Shown here: piece by piece, positions 47,720 to 58,489 of the stretch
How positions within the stretch are numbered: position 1 is the first letter of the stretch
Layout of the letters: each line of letters begins with the position of its first letter
DNA from: Corticium candelabrum
Lineage: Eukaryota; Porifera; Homoscleromorpha; Homosclerophorida; Plakinidae
DNA length: 64,000 nucleotides
NCBI RefSeq assembly: GCF_963422355.1
Contig: NC_085100.1
Coordinates: forward strand, 3,984,068-4,048,067
Direction of reading: 5' to 3'
Program-made: the position numbers and the translations under genes
The notes under the pieces: generated by a model
Databases searched by the model: none
What the model saw: the letters and a program-made list of their open reading frames with translations, nothing else
What the model was told of the DNA's origin: nothing

Positions 47720-47872
47720 ATGTTTATACGATGGTATCATCTTCTAGCTACGACGTTAATCGGAATCGCAGGAGGCGTCTACATCTTTCAGCCACTGTTT
47801 GAAGAGCGTTACAAGGACAAAACAGAAGAAAAGACGTGTACGTCGGAACAGAACGCAGAAACGAGCGAATAA
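47720..47872 (+). CDS. PIGBOS1: PIGBOS1-like microprotein
   Basis: A single uninterrupted frame of 50 residues (human PIGBOS1 has 54). The core LIGIAGGVYIFQPLFE is nearly the same as human LGIAGGVYIFQPVFE, in the same place near the N-terminus: MFIRWY then a hydrophobic helix, followed by a charged tail (RYKDKTEEK). Human PIGBOS1 is anchored in the outer mitochondrial membrane and contacts CLCC1 in the ER to tune the unfolded-protein response; that role here is inferred. The neighbour confirms identity: PIGB starts 77 bp away on the other strand, as in human. Too short for usual ORF cut-offs. The stop is 240 bp from that of convergent CCPG1. Confidence 0.9.
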   Translation: MFIRWYHLLATTLIGIAGGVYIFQPLFEERYKDKTEEKTCTSEQNAETSE

Positions 47873-48112
47873 TGTTGACGGATTGTCGACAATGTGTGTT
47901 TGAATCCTATTGGATGATACAATAGAGGGAATGTATTAACCGGTTGACATTTTAATTAATTAAATCATGTTGATGGACTAGGTTGCACCAGGAGCATATG
48001 AAGAGTCTGTTCTCGTTGATATTTACACATCACTAAAAATTAATTGACTCTACTTGTACAGCAAACATAAAATCTAGAACACAGAAACCTCCAACTCCAC
48101 TAGCTTTGTCGT

Positions 48113-49791
48113 CTAATGTCTACAGAATGCACATTTCCAACACTGATCCCTTCGTTTGAAGTATCTCGGATGTGCTTTCTTGGCGTGCTTACAACTATGC
48201 AAATTGCGAGGTAAATATTTACTCATTATGTTAAGTTTCTGCATTTGTTGGTGGAACATAAATAACTTTTTCCCTTTTTGTGTTACAACACCTGGATGCC
48301 GACCACTAGGCATGTATTGACCCTTGCGATTGTTTTTATTTCTCTTGCTGGTTGGATTTCTGGGTATCTTGCCTCCGGACTGATCGAAAGACTTGTCCTT
48401 GTAATAGTCAGGCGTCCGTCCCCTTTGTTCATCCCAGTTGCTTGACTTCCAGTTCTCTGCCTTCTCCCATTTTTTGTCTTTGGCAGAATGACCAGTAAAG
48501 CCTTTTAGAAAACTAGCAAATGCTGACTGGATTCCCTCGGTTACATTCAGTCCAAGCGACTTCAACGTCATCAGCCCTCCTTGCATCGTCTCTTCGAAAT
48601 GCCTAACAGTTTCAGGAACACCATTGACTTGACTCTTTATAGCACGAGCAACAGTTTGCCAACAATTTGTCCAATCGGGGTTACAGTTGTTTGCATTACT
48701 CTTCATTTTCATACTCATGTACAGATCAAAGAACATTTGAGCTCGTCCTCGTTCCCATTCAAATTTCTTCCGAAAGTCATCAGAAGCGGTCCAAGCGGCA
48801 GCTAATTCCTCTTTCAGATGCTCTAAGTCTCTTTCTGTGGCATTGTGTTTTCTCTCTAAGGCATCGAGTCTGGTTCTTAAGGCATCGTTCTCCAACTTCC
48901 AATGACTATCAGTTCCAACGTCATGATCAATATATGATGTATTTTGCGTCAGAGGGCATTGTGTGATATGATTCCAGGGTTGAGAACTCGACTTCTGTTT
49001 TGTTGTATTATTGGGTATCATGCACCAATACAAGATCGAAAGTAAAACCAGGAAACTCAGCCCCAAAACAGTAAAAGTAATTACACGACTTCCTCCCAAC
49101 TGCCACAACTGCCTAAAGCGATCAGCTGGATTTTCCTCCTCATCTCCATCATCAACATCACAAGGGACTGCATCCATGTTCTCAATAACATTAAGATGGT
49201 ACCCATTCTCATGATCAAAGACTTCTCTGTGACCCACTACCTCCACTAGGTTTGCATTCTCCTCATTCATTACCTCGTCGTTCAACAACACATCATGCAA
49301 GCCAGCCCTCATAGCGTGCAGTCCGTTTGCCTGCTGATCTCCGCCCATACTTCCTTCTAATGACGCAGCGTCCGTCTCCATCTGCTCAAACGGACAGTTC
49401 TCGTCCATTCTTCCCTCTCCTACGTGTGCAGCTACATCATCGGCGATATTCTGTATGAGGTCTAGGTTGTTCTGTTGCTGTGCGTCGTCGTCGACTTCCG
49501 GGGCATTCGCATTTCTGACTGCATTGTCTGAGTCAGACGACTCAGTCAGCACTACGAATTCCTCCTCATCTCCGTAGCTTAGATCATCTACAACAGCTTT
49601 GTTGTCGACTGATGCGTTTGCAACTTCGACGTTCTCCTGCAACTGTTGACTGGACTAGGAAAAACAAAACAACAATTTGAGCATCAAGAGTTTCACGAAA
49701 CGATAGAAGTGCATCGGGTCAAGTACGCTTTTACGCGTACCTGGCTGGGTTCGCCGTCTAGTAGCTCCCACTGATAAGAAGACTCTTCCAT
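48113..49791 (-). CDS. CCPG1: CCPG1-like ER-phagy receptor candidate
   Basis: Two minus-strand exons: 49791-49741 and 49654-48113; 1593 nt, 530 residues (human CCPG1 757). Layout matches CCPG1: an acidic cytosolic N-terminus, one membrane helix (VITFTVLGLSFLVLLSILYW, about residues 200-220), then a lumenal coiled coil. The coil end FEWERGRAQMFFDLYMSMK resembles human FEQQRSDLWERLYVEAK. The N-terminus MEESSYQWELLDGE has a WxxL core in acidic context, a plausible LC3-interacting motif where human has GWTVI. The tail is Lys/Arg/Cys-rich and lacks the human C-terminal part. Overall identity is low; the assignment leans on architecture and on PIGB/PIGBOS1 next door. CCPG1 links ER membranes to autophagosomes. 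Confidence 0.7.
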
Positions 49792-50566
49792 CGTGAGCTA
49801 GGTGACAATCAACAACGCGTAAACCTATCTGCAGCTCCCGGATCATTTGATTGAAAACCTCACGTGACTGTTGTTACCATGGTAACGGAGTCCAGCTCTC
49901 ATGCTCCAAGACCAGTCTACCTGTGACATACCATTTTCTCCTGTTGTCCTTGCTTTGACAGACTAAATTACTAGCTCGGAGCTGCAGGGGCACCAGTGCA
50001 CGTGTCACATGAATGCATATTGAGTCTCTTCAAAATTCCATGATAGTGTAGATTGTCAATATTTTCTAGCTAGACTTTAACGGATAGTATATGGCTGCGA
50101 TCGTTGTCTATACACCCACTGAGGTATTTTCACCCAGAAACGACTGCAAACGGTAGCGATGAACCAATTCAATTTCAACTTCAACTGCAGCTTGGGTTAC
50201 CCCATAATTGTTAGAGTAATAATATACTATACAGTCACTAGAATAATGGTACTTACAGTAGACCTCCTACGACCTATCACGTGACCAACGTTTTGAGTCT
50301 CCTCAGTTCTACTTGTGACAGGTATATAAAACGTGTTGTAGTACAGCAGCAACATCTTTGCTTTAATTAATTGCAGATTGCTCGCTTGTTTAATTGAGTG
50401 CTACTGTAATCATCCCAATGACATAGAAACTACTATACAACAGTCATAGTACATAATCTATACTACTAAAACAGATCTAGACTTGTACAATTTACTTAGT
50501 GTATGTATCTAAATATATTTCATACAATATGTACATCTAGTAGGTATCCCTGTCAACTCTCGTTCG
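49792..50566. other. no gene recognised; CCPG1 upstream region
   Basis: Contains GTTACCATGGTAAC at about 49875, a perfect palindrome near an X-box-like form, about 85 bp upstream of the CCPG1 start. Otherwise AT-rich, without open frames. Confidence 0.45.
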
Positions 50567-53500
50567 CTATACATCCATTGGTGATCCTAGTGACAACATG
50601 AGTTCTCTTAGATGAGCATCTTCGATCCAGTCGACGCCACTGACAACAATCAGTCGCTAAAAACAACAAAGCGCGTTAATCTGATGATGCTGAACCTCGA
50701 AAGAGCATGTCGACTGCACTTGTAATGCAAACCGTCGAATTCTCAGTTGAACAAGTTCTTCATCTAAACCTGCAACCTCACTATACCCAACAAAATAGCA
50801 CAAAATGTCATACATCTCAGCCAAAGTCAAATTGCAACACAATCTATCAAACTCAACCTACAGTGTTAATGTGCTCTGCTGTTGATTGGCTCCAGTTTTG
50901 TCCTGTGCAAATAATAAATATTAATATTTAATGTTTCGATGCAATCCTCTGTCGCAGACCTTGAGTTCACGATATAGACGCCGATTTTCGGTTTGTATCT
51001 CTACCAAAGAATTCACCAAATGAACAAGAAAAGTTGGTGGCAGAAGAACCGACCTGCACATTGAAGCTTGATGTCCCTAATTTGAGAGTCGACTTGTCTC
51101 AATTGCTAAACAATCAACACAATAATGGAGATAGTTACGAGTACACAAAAACATTTGGAAAATGAAAGTAATGTAAGGTTGATGTCTATGAAGGATGGGG
51201 AATCGCAGGCACAGTGTGAAAACATTAACACTTGTATATACAGCATTGCATCACGTGCTTATTTTATGGTTCACTACAGTCGGTATTAACTCCAGTAAGA
51301 CTTACAAGCATCCAAACACAAAACGAGCATGTCATAAATAGTTTCCTAATTACCATACCTACTCTTGCATCAACCCACCCCCATGGCACATCAGCTTGAG
51401 TCTATGAAGTATGGAATGGGATGTTGAAGGAGGATATAACACATTTAGGTGCTCATTGGTGAAAGGGTTTGACTAATTACTACAACTCAAGTTTGCTAGA
51501 ATAACCTTTGCTATTGTACCGGTACATCTACTAATCCTCTGTCATCTCATATTCATTCACCAAGGCTTTTAAATTCTGCATCAGAGTCGAGTCAGTAAAC
51601 AACAGGTCTACAGCTTCTTGTTTCAGTTCACTTTGGCTCGAAGGAAAATCGTCAATGAGCTCGTCATCTGGGTACCAATTCACACCAATTGAGTGGAGCT
51701 TAGGTACAAAAATGTCAGATGCTGGGCTAAAGTTAAGGAGGGGCTTGATGGATAATGAGGTGATACAAGAGTAGGTATGGTGCTAAAAAATATCTCCCAT
51801 TGAGCCATTTACATTGCATCATAAATCTCCTCACTGATTGCACATTACTCTAGCTCACACTGTTGAACAAAAGCAAACATCTTCCAAATACATTACTTCA
51901 CTGCTAGCTACTCTCACCTCCTCAGCGGCTACAATTTCTTTAGACAATTCTGTTTGCTTCTGGCATTGTTCTAGTATTAACCTAATCAATGTCGATATAC
52001 ATAAAAATTCAATACACTTTTAATAAATTAATGTCACAAGTTTACTAACTGTCCAGTAGGCGACATAGAACTCAAACCAACCTCTGGAAACAAAGACTCA
52101 CAAGCATGGTAGCTCTGTTTCACCCTACAGGAAGAGATATCCTACTGTAGTGATATTCTTGGAATTAGAACTTTAATCATTATTGATTCCTACTTCTCCA
52201 AAATAAATCTGTCATGATCCAGCTTCGTTAAGTGTTTCAATAATTTCTCTTCCAATTCACCAATGCTACAAACAAAAGATTTTTAATAATACGTATCTTG
52301 TATTATAAAATCCATGAATTACATTACTTCTAAATCTAAGAAATGTCATTTCTAACCTGAAGAAGTCAGTTTTGTTGTTAAATCCACCACACCAAATACG
52401 TACAGCAGTCATGCCTGTGTACTGAGCAGGCCCGTAAGAAGCATTTAAAAAGTGGTCCCGCCTAACGCGTGCTAAGAGGGTGTGCCCCATTAGTGCAAGA
52501 GAGTAGTCTTCCAGCATGTACATATTCTATTGTACAACAGGTTGTTGAATAATTACTCTCATTACCAACAATTACTGTAATACGGGCTATGCAATAACCT
52601 CAGTCCTCTGGGCAGCAAAAATAGCAATCAAGATGCTAGAATTTACTTTTGTTCAACTATAAATATATTAGATATTTAATCACCTATATTTTCAATCAGA
52701 AGTTTCGAGCAATTTCCGGCTGTCCAAAATCCAGTTGGTTAAAGGTACCTCGGCAAACTGGACTGACCAGCTTCATGCATATGTAATTCCTGCGGCTCTA
52801 AATTAGGCCTCTGGTAAAAGTTCACCTTAGAAAAAAGTGGTCCGGCCATGAGCTGGACTGGCTCCTACGACTCTGCAGATATCCCCATAACTCAAGAACA
52901 AATGCAATGCAACAGCTGCGGTTGACAACTTTAGTGTTGTTAGCTAAGGAGATAATACCATACAATATGAGTCACGCAAACTTAACTGCATAATCTAATT
53001 AAATATCAACTACCTAGCCAAATTCTGGAAGTACCTCTCATGGCTATGCAACCAAAGTAAGAAGTAAGGACACACTCCCAGACGCATTGCATTTTGTGCC
53101 ATCAAAATAAGAAGCAATGGCACAACTACTTAGAAGCCAACTACTTGGCTCACAAAAAAAACAGTCACAAAATCCCAGAAACAATAATTATTGAATCTTA
53201 AAAGAACCACCTAGGTAAACTTCCTTCACCTTTTTCGAAGATCTTGTCGCTGTTGCTCAGCTTCGACTTCGTTCTCTAAAGTTTCCAATGCATTCTTATC
53301 CAACAACGTTCCTTTCAACAACAAGACAATTTTAGGACCATGCCACCCTATGTTACCCGACATTTGCGTATTACGTGCTCGTAGTTCTACAGAATAAGTA
53401 AATTTCTCCTTCTCAAGCCTTTCTTTAAGCCTTCAGTCCAAAATTCAACTCTCACGTCTCACAAATTGCCAACTAGCGAATAGTGCTCACTCTTGTAGCT

Positions 53501-53642
53501 CCACAAGAGGGTCCTTCTTCTCAACAGTAGCTACAGAGTGTCTCTTTTCTTCCACTGCTCTTTGATACTCGTCTGTTGTATGCAGTACGTCCCTAAATGC
53601 CTCTTTTAGCTCATCGTAGACTCGTCCGTCTCCCGCCGCCAT
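50567..53642 (-). CDS. coiled-coil protein with CENP-H-like C-terminus
   Basis: Ten minus-strand exons: 53642-53491, 53430-53230, 52265-52194, 52124-52050, 51981-51918, 51698-51561, 51105-51054, 51000-50960, 50857-50720 and 50656-50567; 1023 nt, 340 residues, phases agree. Mostly coiled coil (LKERLEKEKF, LENEVEAEQQRQDLRK, EIQTENRRLYREL). The last 30 residues, RLIVVSGVDWIEDAHLRELM, resemble the human CENP-H end NLILGSKVNWAEDPALKEIV, and EIQTEN also occurs in CENP-H before it. Human CENP-H is shorter (247), so this may be a diverged inner-kinetochore subunit or another coiled-coil family; a second VNWYPDDEL-like motif lies mid-protein. Several exons are tiny and were placed by phase. Head-to-head with TPGS2. 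Confidence 0.6.
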
Positions 53643-53837
53643 TTGAAATCAAACCGCACGTGATGACCGAAGGCAGTTTGCTAGCTGTGGCTTTGCAGCA
53701 ACGCCATCTAAATACCGTATCTTTAGTAACTGGTCATGTACTTCTGCGCTTTTTCGTGCGTTGTGCTTTAATTTGTCTCATAGATTGTACCGTACAGTCT
53801 ATACTGTTAGACTATTTGCGCATGCGTAGCGTTACCA
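53643..53837. promoter_or_regulatory. shared divergent promoter of the coiled-coil gene and TPGS2
   Basis: 195 bp between divergent start codons; no other signal recognised. Confidence 0.5.
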
Positions 53838-56800
53838 ATGGAAAGGCAAACTTGTTTAGACCGGCTAACTCTTGGTCTTATCGAAACTCTCCGTAAGTCG
53901 TTAACACGGACATGTTTAAATGGTTTTTAAGGAAGAATTTTACAGAGAAGAAGCGTGATGTTTGTGACGTCAAATTGGAAGCCACATCCCCCGCCGATTC
54001 AGCGCATATAGCAGACTGGGAGAGACAAAACGGCTGTTCTATACCATCCGATCTGAAAGACTTCTACCTCACAAACGACGGCCTGCAGTTGACATGGAGT
54101 TTCCAATCACGTCGTATGTACATCAATAATTACCAACTAAAATTATTGATTAATATTTAATTAATGTATTAATCAATGTAGTTTGTGTTATATTGTGTAC
54201 ACTAATTGTAAATGAGGCACCACATTTGTTGTCTTGTGTGTAATAAATTGAAGTAGAGAATCTTCAGCTCTAGATTGTCTGAATAATGCTACACTGTTGG
54301 AAAGGATTTTGCTAAAAAAGACAATTGAGAGTGTAATGGGAGCTAAGTTGCACTCTTGCTGAATAGCTACTTTCTGACGATCAACAAACTTTTACTGTGA
54401 AACTGCGGTTCACTCTTTATTTATTGGAATTGGCTAGCTACAGTTGGCTATATGTTAATAGTGGTGAAATAGACATTTGATGTATAAGACGAAACACTTG
54501 TGTCCAGAAATGGCTAGATTTACGTTATTATAGACAAATCAAGCAAAGGTCATTTATAAGAGTACTACAGTGGAGTCCACATAACTTGATTTCGCTTACT
54601 CTGAAGTTGTGGATAATGTGAAGGAAGCCTTTGGCCCTTACCTGATAGATCAATACAAATAGACTATGGTAGTCAAATTTGCTTATGTCAAGGTATCATT
54701 TATCTTGATCAAAACAACTGACTTGTACTTGAGACATCTCTCGATTAAAATGTCTACCAGTAATGGTTCACGATCTCAAAAGCTAGTGACATTGTACCTC
54801 AAACAAAAGATTGATTTGATAGAGTGTGTTGAAAGTAGTAGGAAGAGGAAGAAAGAAATTGCAGATGACTTTGGGATCACACCAAACACTCTGTTGACGA
54901 TACTCTGAGACAAAGACAGGTACAGAAACCGTTTCTACAAAGAGAAGACTAACATAAACAAGAAAATAGCAAGAGCATCTAAGCATGAGGACATGGACAA
55001 AGCACTGCTGAATGAACTACTGACATTGAGGGCTTTTGCTGCACAAAGAGATGGTGAATCTGACTTGCTCAAACAACTAATTAAACTAGAGAGACAGATA
55101 GATGCCTTTGCTATGCAACACAGGATTTAGCCTACTTTAGATTCTTATTTTAATTAAGTGGCAGTACCTGTATTCAAGTTCTAGAGTATCAAACATAGGC
55201 TTTCTGATAACAAGTCTGTACTTAATTAAGTATAAGCATTTATTGATTCCCTGGAGATTTGAGTTATGAGGACTCCACTGCAGTAGGGCTTTGCTAGTCT
55301 CCACAGTCTCTGTGATCTTCTAGTCTTATGATCCAGTCTTAGCTTTCAGATTGTTTAATCGCAATACCTTGGTTCATCAAATGTAACAGCGTTAATATAG
55401 ATCTATAGGCTTGGATGATAAATGGTCTTTATCAACATTTGAGCCATGATGCGATTTGGGCAGGGCAATGGGTTACCAAGTAGGGCACCTTGGTTTTCAA
55501 CTACCATAACAACTACTGCTCTTCTGTCTTTACCGCCATTGTCAATACCTACCTTCTACACCTGAAGTATTTGACATAACTGGCCCTGGATTCTGACTCC
55601 GAATTACAGGATACCATGATGTCCACCAACTGCACATTGTCAGCCCATCAGGCTAGTCAGCTTGTGTAGCATGTTCCATGTTGCTTGTTTTGTGACGGGC
55701 TGACAGAGAGTTATGTTTCTGACTGATCAGTATTGATGTCAACATCTATTGTGACAACATACCAAACTTTGAAATGTGTCTTCAATGATGATGTGACTTA
55801 GACCACTTTTGTCAAATCACACTGCCTCTTCTTTTTTGACAGCGTATTGTTAACTGTTTGTTGGAATTTTTTGACACCTTCTACTCAGTTGCTGTGGGTT
55901 TGCTTTTCCTTGAAGCCTTGGAGCTTGCAGCATCGCTTGTGTATGCAATGCTTGTATTGTATTTAATGTAGGGCGTGCTTGATTATTTTGTCAAGGCTTG
56001 CTCAAAGGGGACAGGAGCATTCAAGGTGGTGCAGGTCATGCTCTAAGTGGGGCAGGGCATCATGCCTTGCTAAAATCCTAGCTGGAACACTGTGGTGTGT
56101 TGGTTGCAAACTTGTTAATTAATTAAGTAATACACATATGTTGTCTTTATTGGCTCATTATGGCAGTTAGCTTGGAATCAATTAAAGTAACTTTCTTCTG
56201 CTTTTTGCACAGATAGTACGATCTCACTTGGGCGTGTAGCTGTGAACAGTCTTTCAAAATTAAACTCGCTCAACTGTACAGTACAAAAAGTTAGCAGTCT
56301 TCAACCGTCTCTCATTGACATTGACACATCTGATGACGAAGAAGAGGATTGTTCTCGACCGATGCCCCACTTTGACAGTCGATCAAAGCTGTTTGAGTTG
56401 GACAGCTGTGATCCCTATGGCACAGTAGTTCTGGTGTATAACGTACAAACGAAGAAAGGGGCAGCAGGTCTGTCAACAGAATTAGCAACATTTATTTGTG
56501 TAAACTACATGTTGCTTTGTCAGACCAGTCCGGTAATATTAGACAAGTTCTTCCATACATTTGGTTTTTGGATCGATCATTACAATGGCACTGGCTTGCT
56601 GATACGTTTACATCGTACTATCGTTTGATGTTGGTGCACTTGGGCCTTCCTGAATGGCAGTGTGTATTCACAACAACAGGACTCAGCTCTGAAGCCCAGG
56701 TTTCTCCAATGATTATACAACATCTTTATACACTGGTTTCATTTTGCGTTACGCACTCATTTAGAGATGGTTCAACTTGTTTGTGCCACACAGATTACAG

Positions 56801-57208
56801 TTGGATATGAACAAAGGAATACCTTGTTTGGAAGAGCACGCAGCATCAGAGGAATTGTTTGTTAATCAGCTGAACTGGAGTCGTGTTCAGAAGGCAAGGC
56901 CGCAGACAACAGATAAACGGTCTGCTAAAATCTCTTGTTTAGTACATATTGTCATCATTATTTTGAGTAGAAGGGAGTCTTCTCTGGGGAAGAAATCGAT
57001 GTCGTCGTCTGCTGTTAGGTTGTATATCTGCATGTTGGAAATGAGTCAGTTATTGATTTTGTACATCTGTAGTAAGCAACAGTCACAATCTGCAGCAGCT
57101 GTTGCTGCCGGTGGTGCAGCAACTCGGTCAGCATCAGCAATGGGTTTTGCCACTCAGAGCAGCCATCACCAACCATCTTCCTGTGCTACGAGATCGCAAA
57201 AGTTGTAG
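53838..57208 (+). CDS. TPGS2: TPGS2, tubulin polyglutamylase complex subunit 2
   Basis: Exons 53838-53892, 53946-54113, 56213-56467, 56524-56699, 56801-56919 and 57073-57208; 909 nt, 302 residues (human 300). Conserved blocks in order: LDRLTLGLIETL (human LEKLTLGITRIL), WERQNGCSIPSDLKDFYLTN, GLQLTWSF, LGRVAVNSLSKL, HFDSRSKLFELDSC, IWFLDRSLQWHWLADTFTSYYRL and HLGLPEWQ. The fold belongs to the SMI1/KNR4 superfamily. With TTLL1, TPGS1 and others it forms the complex that glutamylates tubulin tails in cilia and neurons. The C-terminal tail is low-complexity Ala/Ser/Gln, as in human. Intron 2 (2.1 kb) carries a Tigger-like element. Its stop is 141 bp from that of the convergent arrestin gene. Confidence 0.95.
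54568..55280 (+). mobile_element. internally deleted Tigger/pogo-like transposon
   Basis: Terminal inverted repeats CAGTGGAGTCCACATAACTT and, at the right, AGTTATGAGGACTCCACTG. TA precedes the left end; CA follows the right one. Inside, a frame (from about 54750) reads LVTLYLKQKIDLIECVE...KKEIADDFGITPNTLLTIL, the CENP-B/psq-type helix-turn-helix of pogo transposases, then a stop (54906). KHEDMDKALL follows in another frame and jumps to a tail-like LTLRAFAAQ segment. The DDE catalytic core is absent, so the copy is non-autonomous. Confidence 0.85.
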
Positions 57209-57349
57209 TAGAGAGACTGGAGGTTAGTTCATTTCTTCCTTTTTTTTGAAAAAGAACTTACTGTATAGAATACATATTAACATGCCATATTGCTATGATA
57301 GAATCTGAGTCACATGTTAATTATGCTATTTCATGAGATTTGCTTATGT

Positions 57350-58489
57350 TTATGTGTCTTGAGTGTGTGGCGTTGTTCGAAGGTGTTGGTTAGTGCAGTA
57401 GACCCACTGCATGCTACCATATGTACCTTGATCATTGCCAGCCATGTCCACCAGAGGATTGTTCCAGACAGTCAACTGTGGCACAGTCGTTGGTACTGAT
57501 GATGTAAGAGGAATAGGCCAACGTTGTCGACTTTCTTTGGGAACTGTGCTATCAATACAGATTGTTTTTTTAATTTCTGATGTCTGCTTGAATGGCACAG
57601 AGCCAACAACAATAGGAAAGTACGTTTCGAGGTTAATACCTTTAGCAACTATGAGCTCTACTTGAATATAATAGTCTCTTGATATCATCCTGCACTTAAG
57701 ATTTGTGGGAGGCAAAGGAGGAATAGTAAGTTTCTTTTGCTGCCACATGATGGTATGTCTTGGTGGGATAGGTCTTTCTTCCAACACAGAAACAGTCGTC
57801 AAGCTGGTTGTTTCTTTCAAAGTCAATGAAAGAGTGGTTGCAGCAATTAGTCGAGCTCTCAAACCTGTGACTCGTCTGTTGCCTACGTTTTCTGCAATGG
57901 TTGATATTGTTGCTTTCTCTCCCGGACAGTAACCCATGCGGTCCACGCTGGCAGTGAGCACCAGGGGACCGGATGCACAACAGCAGCAGCACAGCGTCTT
58001 CTCGTTCTCACTCATCATGCTGTGTAACAGACTGGCATCGTTGACATCAATGTACTCAATCACTGTGAAGGGCAGTTTTGTTTGGAGGTTGAAGTGGCGA
58101 GGTCGATTGACTGTGGCTGTCAACCAATATCGAATGGTACCAACTTTGCTTGTGATGAATGATGAACTTTCGTGAAACTCTATCGAACTTGGCAGTTGCA
58201 AAGGAAGACAATACGAGAAATGGAAACTGTGGTGTCCCATTGGAAGTACAGTGATGTCATCGAATGCAGTCCACAGATCTATTCTGTGATTGATGTGTGT
58301 CACATTCTCATTGTAGTTGCTGGAATGAACATCAGCAACTGATGCCAAGGACATGCCGTGTACTGTGAGGTGCACTGCGTGTGCAATAATAGAATCTCTC
58401 AGTTGGATGATGACTGTACCCACTAGCGCCTGTCCAGGATGGTACACTTTCCTGCCATGAAGAAGCTGGATGCGAAGACGTCTTGCCAT
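57350..58489 (-). CDS. alpha-arrestin (ARRDC family), intronless
   Basis: A single 379-codon frame on the minus strand, starting MARRLRIQLLHGRKVYHPGQALVGTVII in the register of arrestin-domain proteins (the x-Y-x-P-G-x-x-V-x-G strand). The N-lobe includes GHHSFHFSYCLPLQLPSSIE and RYWLTATVNRP; the C-lobe begins with ASVDRMGYCPGEKATI and includes RMISRDYYIQVELIV. These are hallmark blocks of ARRDC/TXNIP proteins, which adapt NEDD4-type ligases to membrane cargo. A run of six or so Cys (CCCCCCAS) marks the hinge. I find no PPxY motif in the tail, which most mammalian ARRDC adaptors use to bind the ligase. Lack of introns contrasts with all neighbours and may reflect retroposition. Confidence 0.88.
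   Translation of the reverse strand: MARRLRIQLLHGRKVYHPGQALVGTVIIQLRDSIIAHAVHLTVHGMSLASVADVHSSNYNENVTHINHRIDLWTAFDDITVLPMGHHSFHFSYCLPLQLPSSIEFHESSSFITSKVGTIRYWLTATVNRPRHFNLQTKLPFTVIEYIDVNDASLLHSMMSENEKTLCCCCCASGPLVLTASVDRMGYCPGEKATISTIAENVGNRRVTGLRARLIAATTLSLTLKETTSLTTVSVLEERPIPPRHTIMWQQKKLTIPPLPPTNLKCRMISRDYYIQVELIVAKGINLETYFPIVVGSVPFKQTSEIKKTICIDSTVPKESRQRWPIPLTSSVPTTVPQLTVWNNPLVDMAGNDQGTYGSMQWVYCTNQHLRTTPHTQDT

Noticed and set aside
48581-48966. Plus-strand frames inside the CCPG1-like exon
   Set aside because: Antisense shadows of a 514-codon minus-strand exon with a clear membrane helix and coiled coil.
52266-52523. 85-codon minus-strand frame in intron 2 of the coiled-coil gene
   Set aside because: No splice sites in phase with the neighbouring exons and no family resemblance.
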